The notes under the pieces are model-generated. The model did no database searches, was not told the DNA's origin, and worked only from the letters and a program-made list of their open reading frames with translations. Both the position numbers and the translations under genes were made by a program. Shown here one piece after another: positions 1-7,423 of a stretch of DNA of 19,602 nucleotides. The stretch is from positions 1-19,602 of the forward strand of contig URDW01000021.1 of NCBI GenBank assembly GCA_900546735.1. Reading direction: 5' to 3'. Position 1 is the first letter of the stretch. Each line of letters begins with the position of its first letter. The DNA comes from an uncultured Oscillospiraceae bacterium (GTDB lineage Bacteria; Bacillota; Clostridia; Oscillospirales; Acutalibacteraceae).

Positions 1-462
1 AGACAGTTCGTAGGCGCTGCGGTAGGTGGCGTTGTTCGGCTCCATGTCGCAGGCTGCCTTGGCGTGGCGCACGGCCTCGTTTCGGTTTTGCAGGCCCGAG
101 TAGGCCACGGCCGCCAGGTAGTGCCAGCGCGCGCCTCGGTCTTCAATATTGTTCAGCAGGTTCAGCGCCTGCTGGTACTGCCCGTGCATCAAAAACGACT
201 GCACGCTCTTCAGGTAGTCGGTGCCGGAGGCCGCGCCGCTTCTGCGCCGCCCGGTGAACGGGTCTGTCTGCGCACCGCCGGCCGTGCCGTTTTTGATTTG
301 GTCGTAGGCGGCGTTGATCTCGGCCATTTTGGCTGCGGCCGCCTTGTCGTTCGGGTTCAGGTCGGGGTGGTATTTTTTGGCCAGTTTTTTGTAGGCGGCC
401 GTCACGGTGTCCATGTCGGCGCCGTCGGGCACACCGAGTACCTTGTACGGGTTTTTGATCAT
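1..462 (-). CDS. J-domain (DnaJ-like) protein with C-terminal helical repeats, 3' end outside window
   Basis: The frame is open from an ATG at 462 to the window edge (154 codons), so the C-terminus is missing. Residues 4-60 form a J domain: NPYKVLGV start, the invariant HPD tripeptide at residues 32-34 (context KYHPDLNPN), and the typical EINAAYDQIKNG helix end. J domains stimulate the ATPase of an Hsp70 partner. After a Gly/Ala/Arg-rich linker (about 62-82) the chain becomes TPR-like helices (YLKSVQSFL, YQQALNLLNNI, WHYLAAVAYSGL, NEAVRHAKAACDMEPNNATY), the layout of the small DnaJ-TPR proteins of Clostridia rather than full DnaJ: no Gly/Phe region or CxxCxGxG zinc motifs are seen before the truncation. 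The start is supported by AAGGAAGAG just upstream. It is transcribed divergently from the ligase pair. The partner and substrate cannot be told from sequence. Confidence 0.85.
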   Translation of the reverse strand, partial: MIKNPYKVLGVPDGADMDTVTAAYKKLAKKYHPDLNPNDKAAAAKMAEINAAYDQIKNGTAGGAQTDPFTGRRRSGAASGTDYLKSVQSFLMHGQYQQALNLLNNIEDRGARWHYLAAVAYSGLQNRNEAVRHAKAACDMEPNNATYRSAYELS

Positions 463-790
463 TTTCTCTTCCTTATTGTGTTGTGAAAGGTATTATAAAC
501 CGAATTTGTACAAAATTCATACTTTCCAGGTGAATTTTTATTCTAAAAATTGTGAACGAAAGGCCGTTTTTCCTTTTTTACGACTATAACAGACTTTTGC
601 GCCAAAATCAAGTGGATGGCGCCGTAAGTTTGCGCTTTGCGCCCCGGCGCGGCTGCTTCGGCCGACAAATTGCGAAAAAAGGCAGCAAAATGTGCGGTTT
701 TTGTGCCAAAATGGGGCGCGGTGCGCATTTTTTCTTGATAAATGGCGGCGGAAAGTGTATAGTATTTTAAAGGAAAGAATAGGGGTTTTT
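463..790. other. Intergenic region between divergent J-domain and ligase genes
   Basis: This stretch of about 330 bases has no convincing gene; short frames in it lack ribosome binding sites. It holds a good TATAAT hexamer for the J-domain gene on the minus strand (492-497), with only a poor -35 match 17 bases upstream, and the well-formed plus-strand promoter of the ligase operon at 735-763. The stretch between about 600 and 730 is rich in GCGC-type short inverted repeats but shows no clear terminator or known riboswitch. Confidence 0.5.
735..763 (+). promoter_or_regulatory. Sigma-A type promoter of the ligase pair
   Basis: TTGATA at 735-740 and TATAGT at 758-763 are separated by exactly 17 bases, and the ATG of the glutamate-cysteine ligase lies 27 bases downstream of the -10 hexamer, behind an AAAGGAAAG ribosome binding site. 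Confidence 0.75.
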
Positions 791-2032
791 ATGCGTACGA
801 TAGAAAAAGAACTGATCCGCCTATTTCAAAGCGGCGAACGGCCGTCGGCGCCGATGCGCCTTGGGCTGGAACTGGAACATTTTGCCCTGTCGGCTGTAAA
901 CGGCCGGCGCCTTTATTATGACGACGGCGTGCGCGCGCTGCTGGAGGATGTTGCCTGGCAGTTTGAGACGTGCACGCGCTTTTTGGACGGCGGCGTCAGC
1001 GGCCTTTTTGGCCAGGATTTTTCGCTGACGCTGGAGCCGTCGGCGCAGCTGGAGGTCAGCATCCGCCCGGTCTCGTCTGTGGCGGAGATCCGGCAGATCT
1101 ATAATCAGTTTGCGTCCATGCTGGCACAGCCGCTGCAAAAGCGCGGCGTGCGCCTGGTCACATTCGGCGTGAGCCCGGCTTCACTGGCCTCTGAATGCGT
1201 TTTGATCGACAAAATGCGCTACGTTATGATGGACCGCTACTTCCGCTCGCTCGGCAAAGCGCCGGTGTTCATGATGCGCCAGACGGCCTCCACGCAGGTC
1301 AGCATCGACTACCAAAACGAACAGGATTTTGTGAACAAGCTGCGCCTGGCCAGCGCGCTTTCGCCGCTGTTTTACCTGATGACGGAAAATGCGCCGGTCG
1401 TAGAGGGCGCGCCGGTGCAGGCGCACTGCCCGCGCATCTGGGCGTGGCGCCGTGTGGACGACGCGCGCACCGGCACGCTGCCGTGTGTGTTTGACGACGA
1501 TTTTGGCTATAAGCGCCTGGCGCAGTTTTATGCCGCGCTGCCGCCCATCTTTGCCGGCAGCCCGGATGGGCACGAGGTCTACACCGGCTCCCGCCCGGCG
1601 GCGGAGGTGTTTGACCCGGCTGCGCCGGCCGATGCGCGCCACCTGCTTTCCATGGCGTTTTTCGACGTGCGCGTCAAACCGTTTATCGAGATCCGCATGG
1701 CCGACAGCATGCCGGTCGATCTGGCCTGTGCCTACGCCGCGCTTATAAAAGGGATTTTCGGCGACGAGGCGAACGTGCATGGCTGGCTGGACCGCCTGGG
1801 CTGCCAAAGCGCGCAGGCGGTGGAAGACGTAAAGACCGACGTGATGGAAAACGGCTGGAACGCCTCGCTTTACGGCAAAGACATGGGCGAGACGGCCGAC
1901 GCGCTTTTTGCCGCCGCGGCACGCTTTTTGCCGCCGGAGGAGCAGGCGCTTCTTTTGCCGCTGCAGCGGCGTGTGCAGGCGCGCCTGCGCCTGTTTGAGC
2001 CGTGTGAGGAGGGCTGCCATGAAGAAGTTTGA
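791..2032 (+). CDS. GCS2-type glutamate-cysteine ligase family protein
   Basis: This 413-residue protein belongs to the ATP-dependent carboxylate-amine ligases of the GCS2 group, which join the gamma-carboxyl of glutamate to the amine of cysteine (or a related amine). Hallmarks are GLELEHF at 25-31, EPSAQLEVS at 82-90 (metal/ATP-binding glutamates), RQTASTQVSIDY at 163-174 (substrate-binding strand) and FIEIRMADSMP at 298-308. No signal peptide or membrane segment is present, so it is cytosolic. The frame extends upstream to 692, but the ATG at 791 is preferred because it follows the ribosome binding site and fits the promoter at 735-763. The gene overlaps the next one by 14 bases, so the two are translationally coupled. 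The pairing with an ATP-grasp ligase suggests a two-step gamma-glutamyl thiol or peptide pathway; cysteine as the acceptor is inferred from the family, not shown here. Confidence 0.85.
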   Translation: MRTIEKELIRLFQSGERPSAPMRLGLELEHFALSAVNGRRLYYDDGVRALLEDVAWQFETCTRFLDGGVSGLFGQDFSLTLEPSAQLEVSIRPVSSVAEIRQIYNQFASMLAQPLQKRGVRLVTFGVSPASLASECVLIDKMRYVMMDRYFRSLGKAPVFMMRQTASTQVSIDYQNEQDFVNKLRLASALSPLFYLMTENAPVVEGAPVQAHCPRIWAWRRVDDARTGTLPCVFDDDFGYKRLAQFYAALPPIFAGSPDGHEVYTGSRPAAEVFDPAAPADARHLLSMAFFDVRVKPFIEIRMADSMPVDLACAYAALIKGIFGDEANVHGWLDRLGCQSAQAVEDVKTDVMENGWNASLYGKDMGETADALFAAAARFLPPEEQALLLPLQRRVQARLRLFEPCEEGCHEEV

Positions 2033-3404
2033 CGACGAGTACTTTGCACTGGCCGCCTCCGTGCCGGAAGTCTGCCGCAAGGCCGCGCTGCGCCAGCGCA
2101 GTTATTTGGTGCATGAATCCACGGCGCGCTACCACGGCCGCGTGGTCTACACGCTGTTTATGCCCAAGCTGTTTTCCGCCGGCGAGATTTGCCGCATGCA
2201 GGAGATCTGCCGTACCTCGCTTGCCATCTTTGACAAGGTCATTGCCCGCTACGAGACGGACGCGGATTTCCGCGCGGCATTCGGGTTTTCCAAAGAGCTG
2301 GAGGAACTGATTTTGCTCGACCCCGGCTACGGCCGCGTGCTGCCGGTCTCACGCCTCGACATCTTCTTTAATGAGGATGAAAACAGCCCCGACTATATGG
2401 ATTTCCATTTTTGCGAGATCAATACGGACGGCTCCAGCGCCATGAACGAGGACCGCGAGCTGGTGTACTCGCTGCAGGAGCAGCCGGTTTTTCAGGCGTT
2501 TTCGAAAACGCACCGCCTAAAGCCGTTTGAGCTTTTTGACAGCCTTTGCACGGCGTTTCTCGGCCTGTACGGCAAAACGCCGTTCGCTGCGGCGCGCCCG
2601 AAGCCGAACGTGGCCATTGTGGACTTTAACGAAAGCGCCACCACGCAGGAATTTTTGCAGTTTCAGGCGGCTTTTCAGCGCCGGGGGCTCGCCTGCGAGG
2701 TCTGCGACATCCGCGAACTGACGTTTGCCTGCGGCGTGCTGCGCACAAAAAGCGGCATGCCGGTCGACCTGGTTTACCGCCGCGCCGTCACCAGCGACAT
2801 TTTGCGCCATGTGGACGAGGTGCAGCCGTTTCTGGCAGCCGCCAAAAGCCGCGCCGTCTGCCTGATGGGCGGCTTTAAAACGCAGATCATCCACTCGAAA
2901 ACGCTGTTTGAGGTGCTGTGCAACAAAACGCTGACCGAAAAGTTTTTGACGCCCGAGGAGATGGCCTTTATCGACCGCCATGTGCCGAAAACGTATGCGC
3001 TGCGCCGCGACAATGCGCTGATCGATCTGGACGCGGTCAAGCGCGAGCGCAGAAAGTGGATCGTCAAGCCGGCTGAATCCTACGGTTCGCGCGGCGTGCT
3101 TTCGGGTGTAGAGTGTGAAACACAGGCCGAGTGGGCCGAATTTATCGAAAAGTGCCTGGATCTGGACGAGCACTATATTTTGCAGCAGTTTATTGAGCCG
3201 TACCGCAGCCGCAACCTGGACTTTATCGACGGCGCCGGGTTTGCCGACGTGAAAAAGTACAGCAACCTGACCGGCATGTTCTGCTACGCCGGGCAGTTTG
3301 CCGGGCTTTACTCGCGCGTGGCGGCAAATGAGATCATCTCCACCATCTACAGCGAGATCGCCCTGCCGAGTTTCGCGGTGGAGGAAAAGCCGGGGCAGGC
3401 GTAA
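2019..3404 (+). CDS. Glutathionylspermidine synthase-like (circularly permuted) ATP-grasp ligase
   Basis: This 461-residue soluble protein shows the pre-ATP-grasp/ATP-grasp layout of the glutathionylspermidine-synthase-like family, enzymes that form an amide bond using an acyl phosphate. Visible features are the metal/ATP-binding stretch HFCEINTDGSSAMNEDREL (residues 130-148), a mid-domain with VYRRAVTSD (252-260), the nucleotide-binding lysine in KWIVKPAESYGSRGV (about 346-360), and YILQQFIEPY (386-395), matching the adenine-clamp strand. The ATG at 2019 lies inside the end of the preceding ligase and has GAGGAGGG just upstream, giving strong translational coupling. The obvious hypothesis is that it extends the gamma-glutamyl product of its partner with a second amine. 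It is not a GshB-type glutathione synthetase by sequence. A peptide-tailoring or cell-wall role cannot be excluded. Confidence 0.75.
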   Translation: MKKFDDEYFALAASVPEVCRKAALRQRSYLVHESTARYHGRVVYTLFMPKLFSAGEICRMQEICRTSLAIFDKVIARYETDADFRAAFGFSKELEELILLDPGYGRVLPVSRLDIFFNEDENSPDYMDFHFCEINTDGSSAMNEDRELVYSLQEQPVFQAFSKTHRLKPFELFDSLCTAFLGLYGKTPFAAARPKPNVAIVDFNESATTQEFLQFQAAFQRRGLACEVCDIRELTFACGVLRTKSGMPVDLVYRRAVTSDILRHVDEVQPFLAAAKSRAVCLMGGFKTQIIHSKTLFEVLCNKTLTEKFLTPEEMAFIDRHVPKTYALRRDNALIDLDAVKRERRKWIVKPAESYGSRGVLSGVECETQAEWAEFIEKCLDLDEHYILQQFIEPYRSRNLDFIDGAGFADVKKYSNLTGMFCYAGQFAGLYSRVAANEIISTIYSEIALPSFAVEEKPGQA

Positions 3405-3463
3405 GTCCGTGCGCTGCGCCCGTTTTGCCGGTGCCGCTGCGCAGGAGAATTATATAAAAAACC

Positions 3464-3493
3464 AAAACGCACTCCAAACGGAGTGCGTTTTTT
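3464..3493. terminator. Bidirectional intrinsic terminator between convergent operons
   Basis: A perfect 12-bp stem (3464-3475 with 3480-3491) closes an AAAC loop. The stem ends in AAAA on one side and TTTT on the other and continues into T residues, with an A-rich run upstream, so it can end transcription of the ligase pair (plus) and of the mrp-to-degV operon (minus). Confidence 0.9.
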
Positions 3494-3518
3494 GCACGGA
3501 TTTTATCCGTATATGCTT

Positions 3519-4379
3519 TTATTGGTAAAGGTAGAACACCGCAAAGGTCTTTGGCCCGCAGTGGCTGCAAATGATGCAGCCGGCCTCGGCTGTGATGATC
3601 TCTTCAAACCCGCCGGCCGTTTCAAACAGGCCTTTGACATAGTCGATCGTGTCCTGGCTGACGCCGCCGGAATTGGCTATGAACACGCGCGTCTTGTCCA
3701 TTTGGTCGCTTTCCTTCAGCCGGTCGGCCGCGTAGGCACGGTACACGCTTTCGATCTTGCCGCGGTACTTTTTTTCCACGTCCAGCGTGCCAGATGCAGG
3801 GTCCACCGCGATCATTGGCTTAATGCCCAGCAGGTTTGCCCCCAGGCGTGTCAGACCCGAGCAGCGCCCGCCCTTGTACAGGTATTCCAGGTCGCTCAGC
3901 ACAAACGTGGCGCTGACCTTGCCCGTCAGGCGTGCGATCTGTTCGGCGATCTGTTCGGCCGGCAGTCCCTTGTCGCGCAGGTCGGCGGCTTTCAGCACCA
4001 AAAGCCCAAAGCCGTGGCACAGCGAGTGCGAGTCCACAACGTGCACGTTTTCAAATTCGCCTGCGGCCGTCACCGCGTTCTGGTAGCTGGAGGAAATACC
4101 GCTGGAAAGCGAAATGTGCACCACATGGCCGCCGTCTTTTGTGCACTGGGTGAACAGATCCAGGTACTGCCCCACCGGCACGGCCGATGTTTTGGGCAGC
4201 ACGCCGGTTTTGGCCACATAGTCGTAAATGCCGGCGGGCGTAATGTCCAGCGCGTCGCGGTAGGACCGGTCGCCCAGCGTCACAGACAGCGGCGTCAGGC
4301 GAATGTCTCTTTTCTGCAAAATGGCCTGCGGCAGGTCGCAGGGAGAATCGGCGGTGATCAGGATTTTTTCTGTGTTCAA
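3519..4379 (-). CDS. DegV family fatty-acid-binding protein
   Basis: The 286-residue product matches the DegV family, which binds fatty acids and in Firmicutes serves as the FakB subunit presenting them to the FakA kinase. Family signatures are ILITADSPCDLP at 5-16, the LPKTSAVPVGQYLDLF stretch (about 61-76), HISLSSGISSSYQNA (about 88-102), VVDSHSLCHGFG (about 113-124), the YLYKGGRCSG segment, and KPMIAVD with the following linker. The start is a TTG at 4379: AAAAGGAG lies about 10 bases upstream, inside the end of the preceding HAD gene, and no better ATG fits. Only two bases separate it from the HAD stop, so the genes are translationally coupled. It is the last gene of the four-gene operon. 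Which lipid it binds, and whether a FakA exists elsewhere, is not visible. Confidence 0.92.
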   Translation of the reverse strand: MNTEKILITADSPCDLPQAILQKRDIRLTPLSVTLGDRSYRDALDITPAGIYDYVAKTGVLPKTSAVPVGQYLDLFTQCTKDGGHVVHISLSSGISSSYQNAVTAAGEFENVHVVDSHSLCHGFGLLVLKAADLRDKGLPAEQIAEQIARLTGKVSATFVLSDLEYLYKGGRCSGLTRLGANLLGIKPMIAVDPASGTLDVEKKYRGKIESVYRAYAADRLKESDQMDKTRVFIANSGGVSQDTIDYVKGLFETAGGFEEIITAEAGCIICSHCGPKTFAVFYLYQ

Positions 4380-4381
4380 GT

Positions 4382-5014
4382 TCAGTGCTCCTTTTGGTAT
4401 TCCGGCGCAGCCGGTTCGGCGCCGTAAATGTCTTGGTAGGCAAAGGGGATGCGTTCGCCCTTTACAATATGAAAGCAGCGCCGCCCAAGCGAAAAGATGG
4501 GCCGGTCGTGCTTAAAGGAATCGGAGTAGACGTTTTCAATGTGCAGCGTCTGCCCGGCAAATTCCTCGCGCAGGCGGCGCACTTTTTCTTCGCCGCGGCA
4601 GTTTTCGCCCAAAATCATGCCGGTTTTCGGGTCGTGGCGCGTGCAGATCAGGCAGTCTATCGCAACGCCCGGCCGCCGGGCGATCTCGTTTAGCAAAAAG
4701 TCGGGCGAGGCGGAAATGACAATGGCAAAGCGCCCTCGGTTTTCTTTTCGGAACCAGGGGTACACGTCTTTTTCGTGCTTATCCCAAAACTTCTGCACGG
4801 CGCGCTTTTTGGGGATCAGCGGCCAAAAGCAGAAGCACACCTTTTTAAACTGCGTAAAGCGGATGATGTGCAAAAGCCACAGTATTCCGGCGGCAAGGAT
4901 CACCGGCAGGGTGATGAAGCACCACGGGTAGTGCAAAAAGCAGTAGCCAATGAACAGCGAACCGCTGTCAAACGGCACCACGGTCTTGTCAAAATCGTAA
5001 ATGTCGGCCTGCAT
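4382..5014 (-). CDS. HAD-IB type phosphatase with an inserted hydrophobic segment
   Basis: This 210-residue HAD-superfamily hydrolase has motif I DFDKT with nucleophile D7 and D9, motif II serine in VISASPDF (S101), a motif III lysine in GEEKV (K144), and a motif IV variant in YSDSFKHD (D165, D170). A strongly hydrophobic stretch at about 22-50 (IGYCF to LLHII) sits in the cap position and suggests membrane association. This layout resembles the phosphoserine-phosphatase-like HAD-IB enzymes that remove phosphate from lipid or small-molecule phosphates. The substrate cannot be assigned. The gene begins one base after the dCMP deaminase stop and ends two bases before the degV start, so all three are co-translated. 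The neighbouring lipid-binding DegV makes a phospholipid-related substrate conceivable, but that is only inference. Confidence 0.8.
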   Translation of the reverse strand: MQADIYDFDKTVVPFDSGSLFIGYCFLHYPWCFITLPVILAAGILWLLHIIRFTQFKKVCFCFWPLIPKKRAVQKFWDKHEKDVYPWFRKENRGRFAIVISASPDFLLNEIARRPGVAIDCLICTRHDPKTGMILGENCRGEEKVRRLREEFAGQTLHIENVYSDSFKHDRPIFSLGRRCFHIVKGERIPFAYQDIYGAEPAAPEYQKEH

Positions 5015-5015
5015 G

Positions 5016-5507
5016 TCAAACGTCCTTTTCGTCCAGCGAGATGGTCAGCGTTTTTTTGTCGCTTGCAAAGCGCGTCAGGCGCACGCCGGCCGCCGCAAAC
5101 ATCCGCTTGCTGGCTTGCGTGGCCGGGGAGTCGCCGTACTTGTCGGAAATGTAAATGACTTCTTTGATGCCGGACTGGATGATGGCCTTGGCGCACTCGT
5201 TGCACGGGAACAGCGCCACATAGATCTTGCAGTTTTTCAGGTCGCGGCCGCCGGCGTTTAAAATGGCGTTCAGCTCGGCGTGGCACACATAGGGGTATTT
5301 GGAGCTGCTGCCCTCGCCGCCGTCCCACGGGAACTCGTCGTCGCTGCAGCCCCACGGAAAGCCGTTGTAGCCTACGCTCATAATTTTGTTGTCGCCGCTG
5401 ACGATACAGGCGCCGACCTGCGTGTGCGGGTCTTTGCTGCGCTGCGCCGACAGCAGGGCAATGCCCATAAAGTATTCGTCCCAGGTGATGTAGTCCTGTC
5501 TTTTCAT
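5016..5507 (-). CDS. Deoxycytidylate (dCMP) deaminase family protein
   Basis: The 163-residue protein is a zinc-dependent cytidine/deoxycytidylate deaminase. The zinc site is complete: HAE at 76-78 (H76 ligand, E78 proton shuttle) and PCNEC at 101-105 (C102 and C105 ligands). DPHTQVGACIVSGDNKIMSVGYNGFP (about 26-51) and the acidic WDGGEG segment before the HAE motif match dCMP deaminases (the ComEB-like group), which convert dCMP to dUMP for thymidylate synthesis. The ATG at 5507 follows GGAG that overlaps the mrp stop codon; the spacing of about ten bases between the genes supports one operon. No competence genes lie nearby, so a DNA-uptake link should not be read into the family name. Confidence 0.93.
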   Translation of the reverse strand: MKRQDYITWDEYFMGIALLSAQRSKDPHTQVGACIVSGDNKIMSVGYNGFPWGCSDDEFPWDGGEGSSSKYPYVCHAELNAILNAGGRDLKNCKIYVALFPCNECAKAIIQSGIKEVIYISDKYGDSPATQASKRMFAAAGVRLTRFASDKKTLTISLDEKDV

Positions 5508-5516
5508 CTTTATCTC

Positions 5517-6347
5517 CTACTTTTCACAAAGTGCTGCCAGAAAGTCGCTCAGCTCCCCGACCTGCACGTCTTCGATCCTTCCCTCATCCACCAAGCGGCG
5601 CACCTCGGCGCGCAGCGGGATCTGCGCCAAAAGCGGAATTTGGAACGCCTCGGCGATCTCGCCGGTGTGGCTCTCGCCGAAAATGTCGTGGCGCTTGCCG
5701 CACTGGTCGCAGATGAAGGTGCTCATGTTTTCAATAATGCCCAGCACCGGAATGTGCATCATGTTCGCCATGTTCAGCGCCTTTTCCACGATCATTTTGA
5801 CCAGCGACTGCGGTGTGTCTACGATCACGGCGCCGGTCACCGGCAGGCTTTGGAACACGGTCAGGGCCACGTCGCCCGTGCCGGGCGGCATGTCCACAAA
5901 CAGGTAATCGAGCTCGCCCCAGTTGACGTCGGTCCAAAACTGTTCGATCACGCCGCTGATCACCGGGCCGCGCCAGACAACGGGCGTGTTTTCGCTTTCC
6001 AGCAAAAGGTTCACGCTCATGATCTTGATGCCGGTCTTGCTTTCGGCCGGCAGCAGGCCGGTCTCGTTCTGCATGGCGCGCGCCGTAATGCCGAAAGAGC
6101 GCGGCACGCTGGGGCCGGTCACGTCGGCGTCTAAAATGCCGACCTTAAACCCCGCCGCGGCGCAGCCGCAGGCCAGCGCGCAGGTCACAAAGCTTTTGCC
6201 TACGCCGCCTTTGCCGCTGATCACGCCGATCACGTTTTGGATTTTGGAATATTTGTTGAGCGGTTTTAAAAAAGATTTCGGGTCTGCCTTGCGCTCGGCG
6301 CAGTTCGATGTGCAGCTCGAGCAGTCGTGTGTGCAGTTTTCGCTCAT
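5517..6347 (-). CDS. Mrp/NBP35 family Fe-S cluster carrier ATPase
   Basis: This 276-residue protein is a deviant-Walker P-loop ATPase of the Mrp/ApbC/NBP35 family, which carries and transfers iron-sulfur clusters to apoproteins in the cytosol. The P-loop GKGGVGKS is at 45-52, the switch-like DADVTGPSVPR at 73-83, and the Walker B-type VDMPPGTGD at 151-159. The C-terminal cluster-bridging CxxC is C213/C216. An extra N-terminal cysteine cluster (C5, C9, C12, C16) resembles the NBP35-type N-terminal ferredoxin-like extension, which simple Mrp proteins lack. The ATG at 6347 has GGAGATG about 8 bases upstream. It is the first gene of the operon, driven by the promoter at 6386-6414. What it supplies with clusters is not indicated by its neighbours. 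Confidence 0.93.
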   Translation of the reverse strand: MSENCTHDCSSCTSNCAERKADPKSFLKPLNKYSKIQNVIGVISGKGGVGKSFVTCALACGCAAAGFKVGILDADVTGPSVPRSFGITARAMQNETGLLPAESKTGIKIMSVNLLLESENTPVVWRGPVISGVIEQFWTDVNWGELDYLFVDMPPGTGDVALTVFQSLPVTGAVIVDTPQSLVKMIVEKALNMANMMHIPVLGIIENMSTFICDQCGKRHDIFGESHTGEIAEAFQIPLLAQIPLRAEVRRLVDEGRIEDVQVGELSDFLAALCEK

Positions 6348-6385
6348 GGGGGATCATCTCCGTTTTTTTGTACTTACATTAGCTT

Positions 6386-6414
6386 ATATTAACATAAATG
6401 CGCGGCGTTATCAA
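6386..6414 (-). promoter_or_regulatory. Promoter of the mrp-dCMP deaminase-HAD-degV operon
   Basis: Read on the minus strand, TTGATA (6409-6414) and TAATAT (6386-6391) are 17 bases apart, and the mrp start codon lies about 39 bases downstream of the -10. Confidence 0.65.
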
Positions 6415-6419
6415 CGAAA

Positions 6420-6448
6420 TTGCGCTTTGTTGCGGAATTTTTTATAAT
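6420..6448 (+). promoter_or_regulatory. Possible plus-strand promoter facing the lexA 3' end
   Basis: TTGCGC at 6420-6425 and a perfect TATAAT at 6443-6448 are 17 bases apart on the plus strand, back to back with the mrp promoter. No gene follows on this strand; a transcript would run antisense into lexA. The -35 is weak, so this is a candidate only. Confidence 0.35.
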
Positions 6449-6522
6449 ATTTTCTCTTTTTTTGCACCGGTTTATGCACACTTTGGTGTGAAGTGGCCAT
6501 TTTTGCTGCGTTTTGGGCATAA

Positions 6523-6549
6523 TAAAAAACGCCCTGCCGGTGCAGGGCG
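6523..6549 (-). terminator. Intrinsic terminator of lexA
   Basis: On the minus strand an 8-bp GC-rich stem (6542-6549 with 6530-6537, loop 6538-6541) is followed by six T residues and ATT. It sits about 25 bases past the lexA stop codon. Confidence 0.88.
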
Positions 6550-6573
6550 CGCAAGGCATGTATATTATAACAT

Positions 6574-7167
6574 TTAATAGTAACGCAAACAGGCCACGAC
6601 CTTGCCGAGGATGGCGACCTCGTCTACAATGATGGGGGCGTAGTCGTCGTTTTCGGGCTGCAGGCGGAAGTGGCCGTTTTCCTTGTAAAAGCGTTTTACC
6701 GTTGCCTCGTCGCCGACCAGGGCCACCACGATCTCGCCGTTGCGGGCGGTCGGGGTCTGCTCCACCACGATAATGTCGCCGTCGAGTATGGCGGCGTTGA
6801 CCATGGAATCGCCGCGCACATGCAGGGCAAACAGTGTTTTGCCCTCGGTACGGCCGCCGTAGGGGATGTAGTCTTCGATCTCTTCCACGGCCAGAATCGG
6901 CATACCGGCCGTAACGGTGCCCAGCAGCGGCACGCGCCCGGCGTGGCTTTGGGCGCCGCCGGTCAGGCGCAGCGTGCGCTTCAGCAGCGGGTCGCGCTCA
7001 ATGCAGCCGGCGTTTTCCAGCGCCGTCAGGTGGTACTGCACCGTGGACGTGGATCTTAACCCCACTGCCTGCCCGATCTCGCGCACAGAGGGAGAAACGC
7101 CTTTTTCGTCAATATAGCTGCGGATGTAGTCAAAAATCTCGCGCTGCTTGTCAGAAAGGTGACTCAT
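6574..7167 (-). CDS. lexA: LexA SOS repressor
   Basis: The 197-residue protein has LexA's N-terminal winged-helix DNA-binding domain (LSDKQREIFDYI at the start, recognition helix in LRSTSTVQYHL, residues 38-48) and the C-terminal S24 self-cleavage domain. The scissile bond is A87-G88 (TVTAGMP), the nucleophile S121 lies in RGDSM and the general base K158 in EATVKR. RecA-stimulated cleavage releases the SOS regulon. The ATG at 7167 follows an AAGGAG site; length is usual for the family. A consensus promoter and an overlapping LexA box lie directly upstream, so it should repress itself. No other classical SOS gene is adjacent on this strand, but a second S24 repressor lies 470 bases away beyond two tRNA genes. 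Confidence 0.97.
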   Translation of the reverse strand: MSHLSDKQREIFDYIRSYIDEKGVSPSVREIGQAVGLRSTSTVQYHLTALENAGCIERDPLLKRTLRLTGGAQSHAGRVPLLGTVTAGMPILAVEEIEDYIPYGGRTEGKTLFALHVRGDSMVNAAILDGDIIVVEQTPTARNGEIVVALVGDEATVKRFYKENGHFRLQPENDDYAPIIVDEVAILGKVVACLRYY

Positions 7168-7187
7168 AGTCTCAGCTCCTTAAGGGT

Positions 7188-7217
7188 ATTGTAGCACATT
7201 TTGCTTGCGTTTGTCAA
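7188..7217 (-). promoter_or_regulatory. lexA promoter
   Basis: On the minus strand TTGACA (7212-7217) and TACAAT (7188-7193) are separated by 18 bases, 20 bases upstream of the lexA start codon. Confidence 0.85.
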
Positions 7218-7228
7218 ACATTTGTGCG
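7215..7228. promoter_or_regulatory. LexA box overlapping the lexA -35
   Basis: CAAACATTTGTGCG matches the Gram-positive SOS box CGAACATATGTTCG at 11 of 14 positions and overlaps the -35 hexamer of the lexA promoter, the expected place for autorepression. Confidence 0.7.
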
Positions 7229-7286
7229 AAAACGGCCAAATTCCGCGGTTTGGTTGCATCTGTTCGGAAAATAAATAAAAAAGGTG

Positions 7287-7315
7287 TTGACAAAACGCTG
7301 CAGAATCGTTATAAT
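7287..7315 (+). promoter_or_regulatory. Consensus promoter of the tRNA pair
   Basis: Perfect TTGACA (7287-7292) and perfect TATAAT (7310-7315) with a 17-base spacer, 28 bases before the first tRNA. It is divergent from the lexA promoter. Confidence 0.93.
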
Positions 7316-7343
7316 CTTACTTGCAATTTGAGTTGCCATGTAT

Positions 7344-7420
7344 GGCTGTATAGCTCAGTTGGCTAGAGCATGCGGTTCATACCCGCAGTGTCACTGGTTC
7401 AAATCCAGTTACAGCCACCA
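7344..7420 (+). tRNA. tRNA-Met (CAT), elongator type
   Basis: A full cloverleaf of 77 bases with CCA encoded. The acceptor stem GGCTGTA/TACAGCC is perfectly paired, the anticodon stem TGCGG/CCGCA holds loop TTCATAC with anticodon CAT at 7378-7380, and the T arm GGTTCAAATCC is normal. The paired G1-C72 excludes initiator tRNA, and the anticodon arm resembles elongator Met rather than tRNA-Ile2, though the latter cannot be fully excluded from the gene sequence. Confidence 0.93.
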
Positions 7421-7423
7421 CCC

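Noticed and set aside
5016..5507. Competence (ComE operon) role for the dCMP deaminase
   Set aside because: The protein resembles ComEB only because that protein is itself a dCMP deaminase; no comEA or comEC lies nearby.
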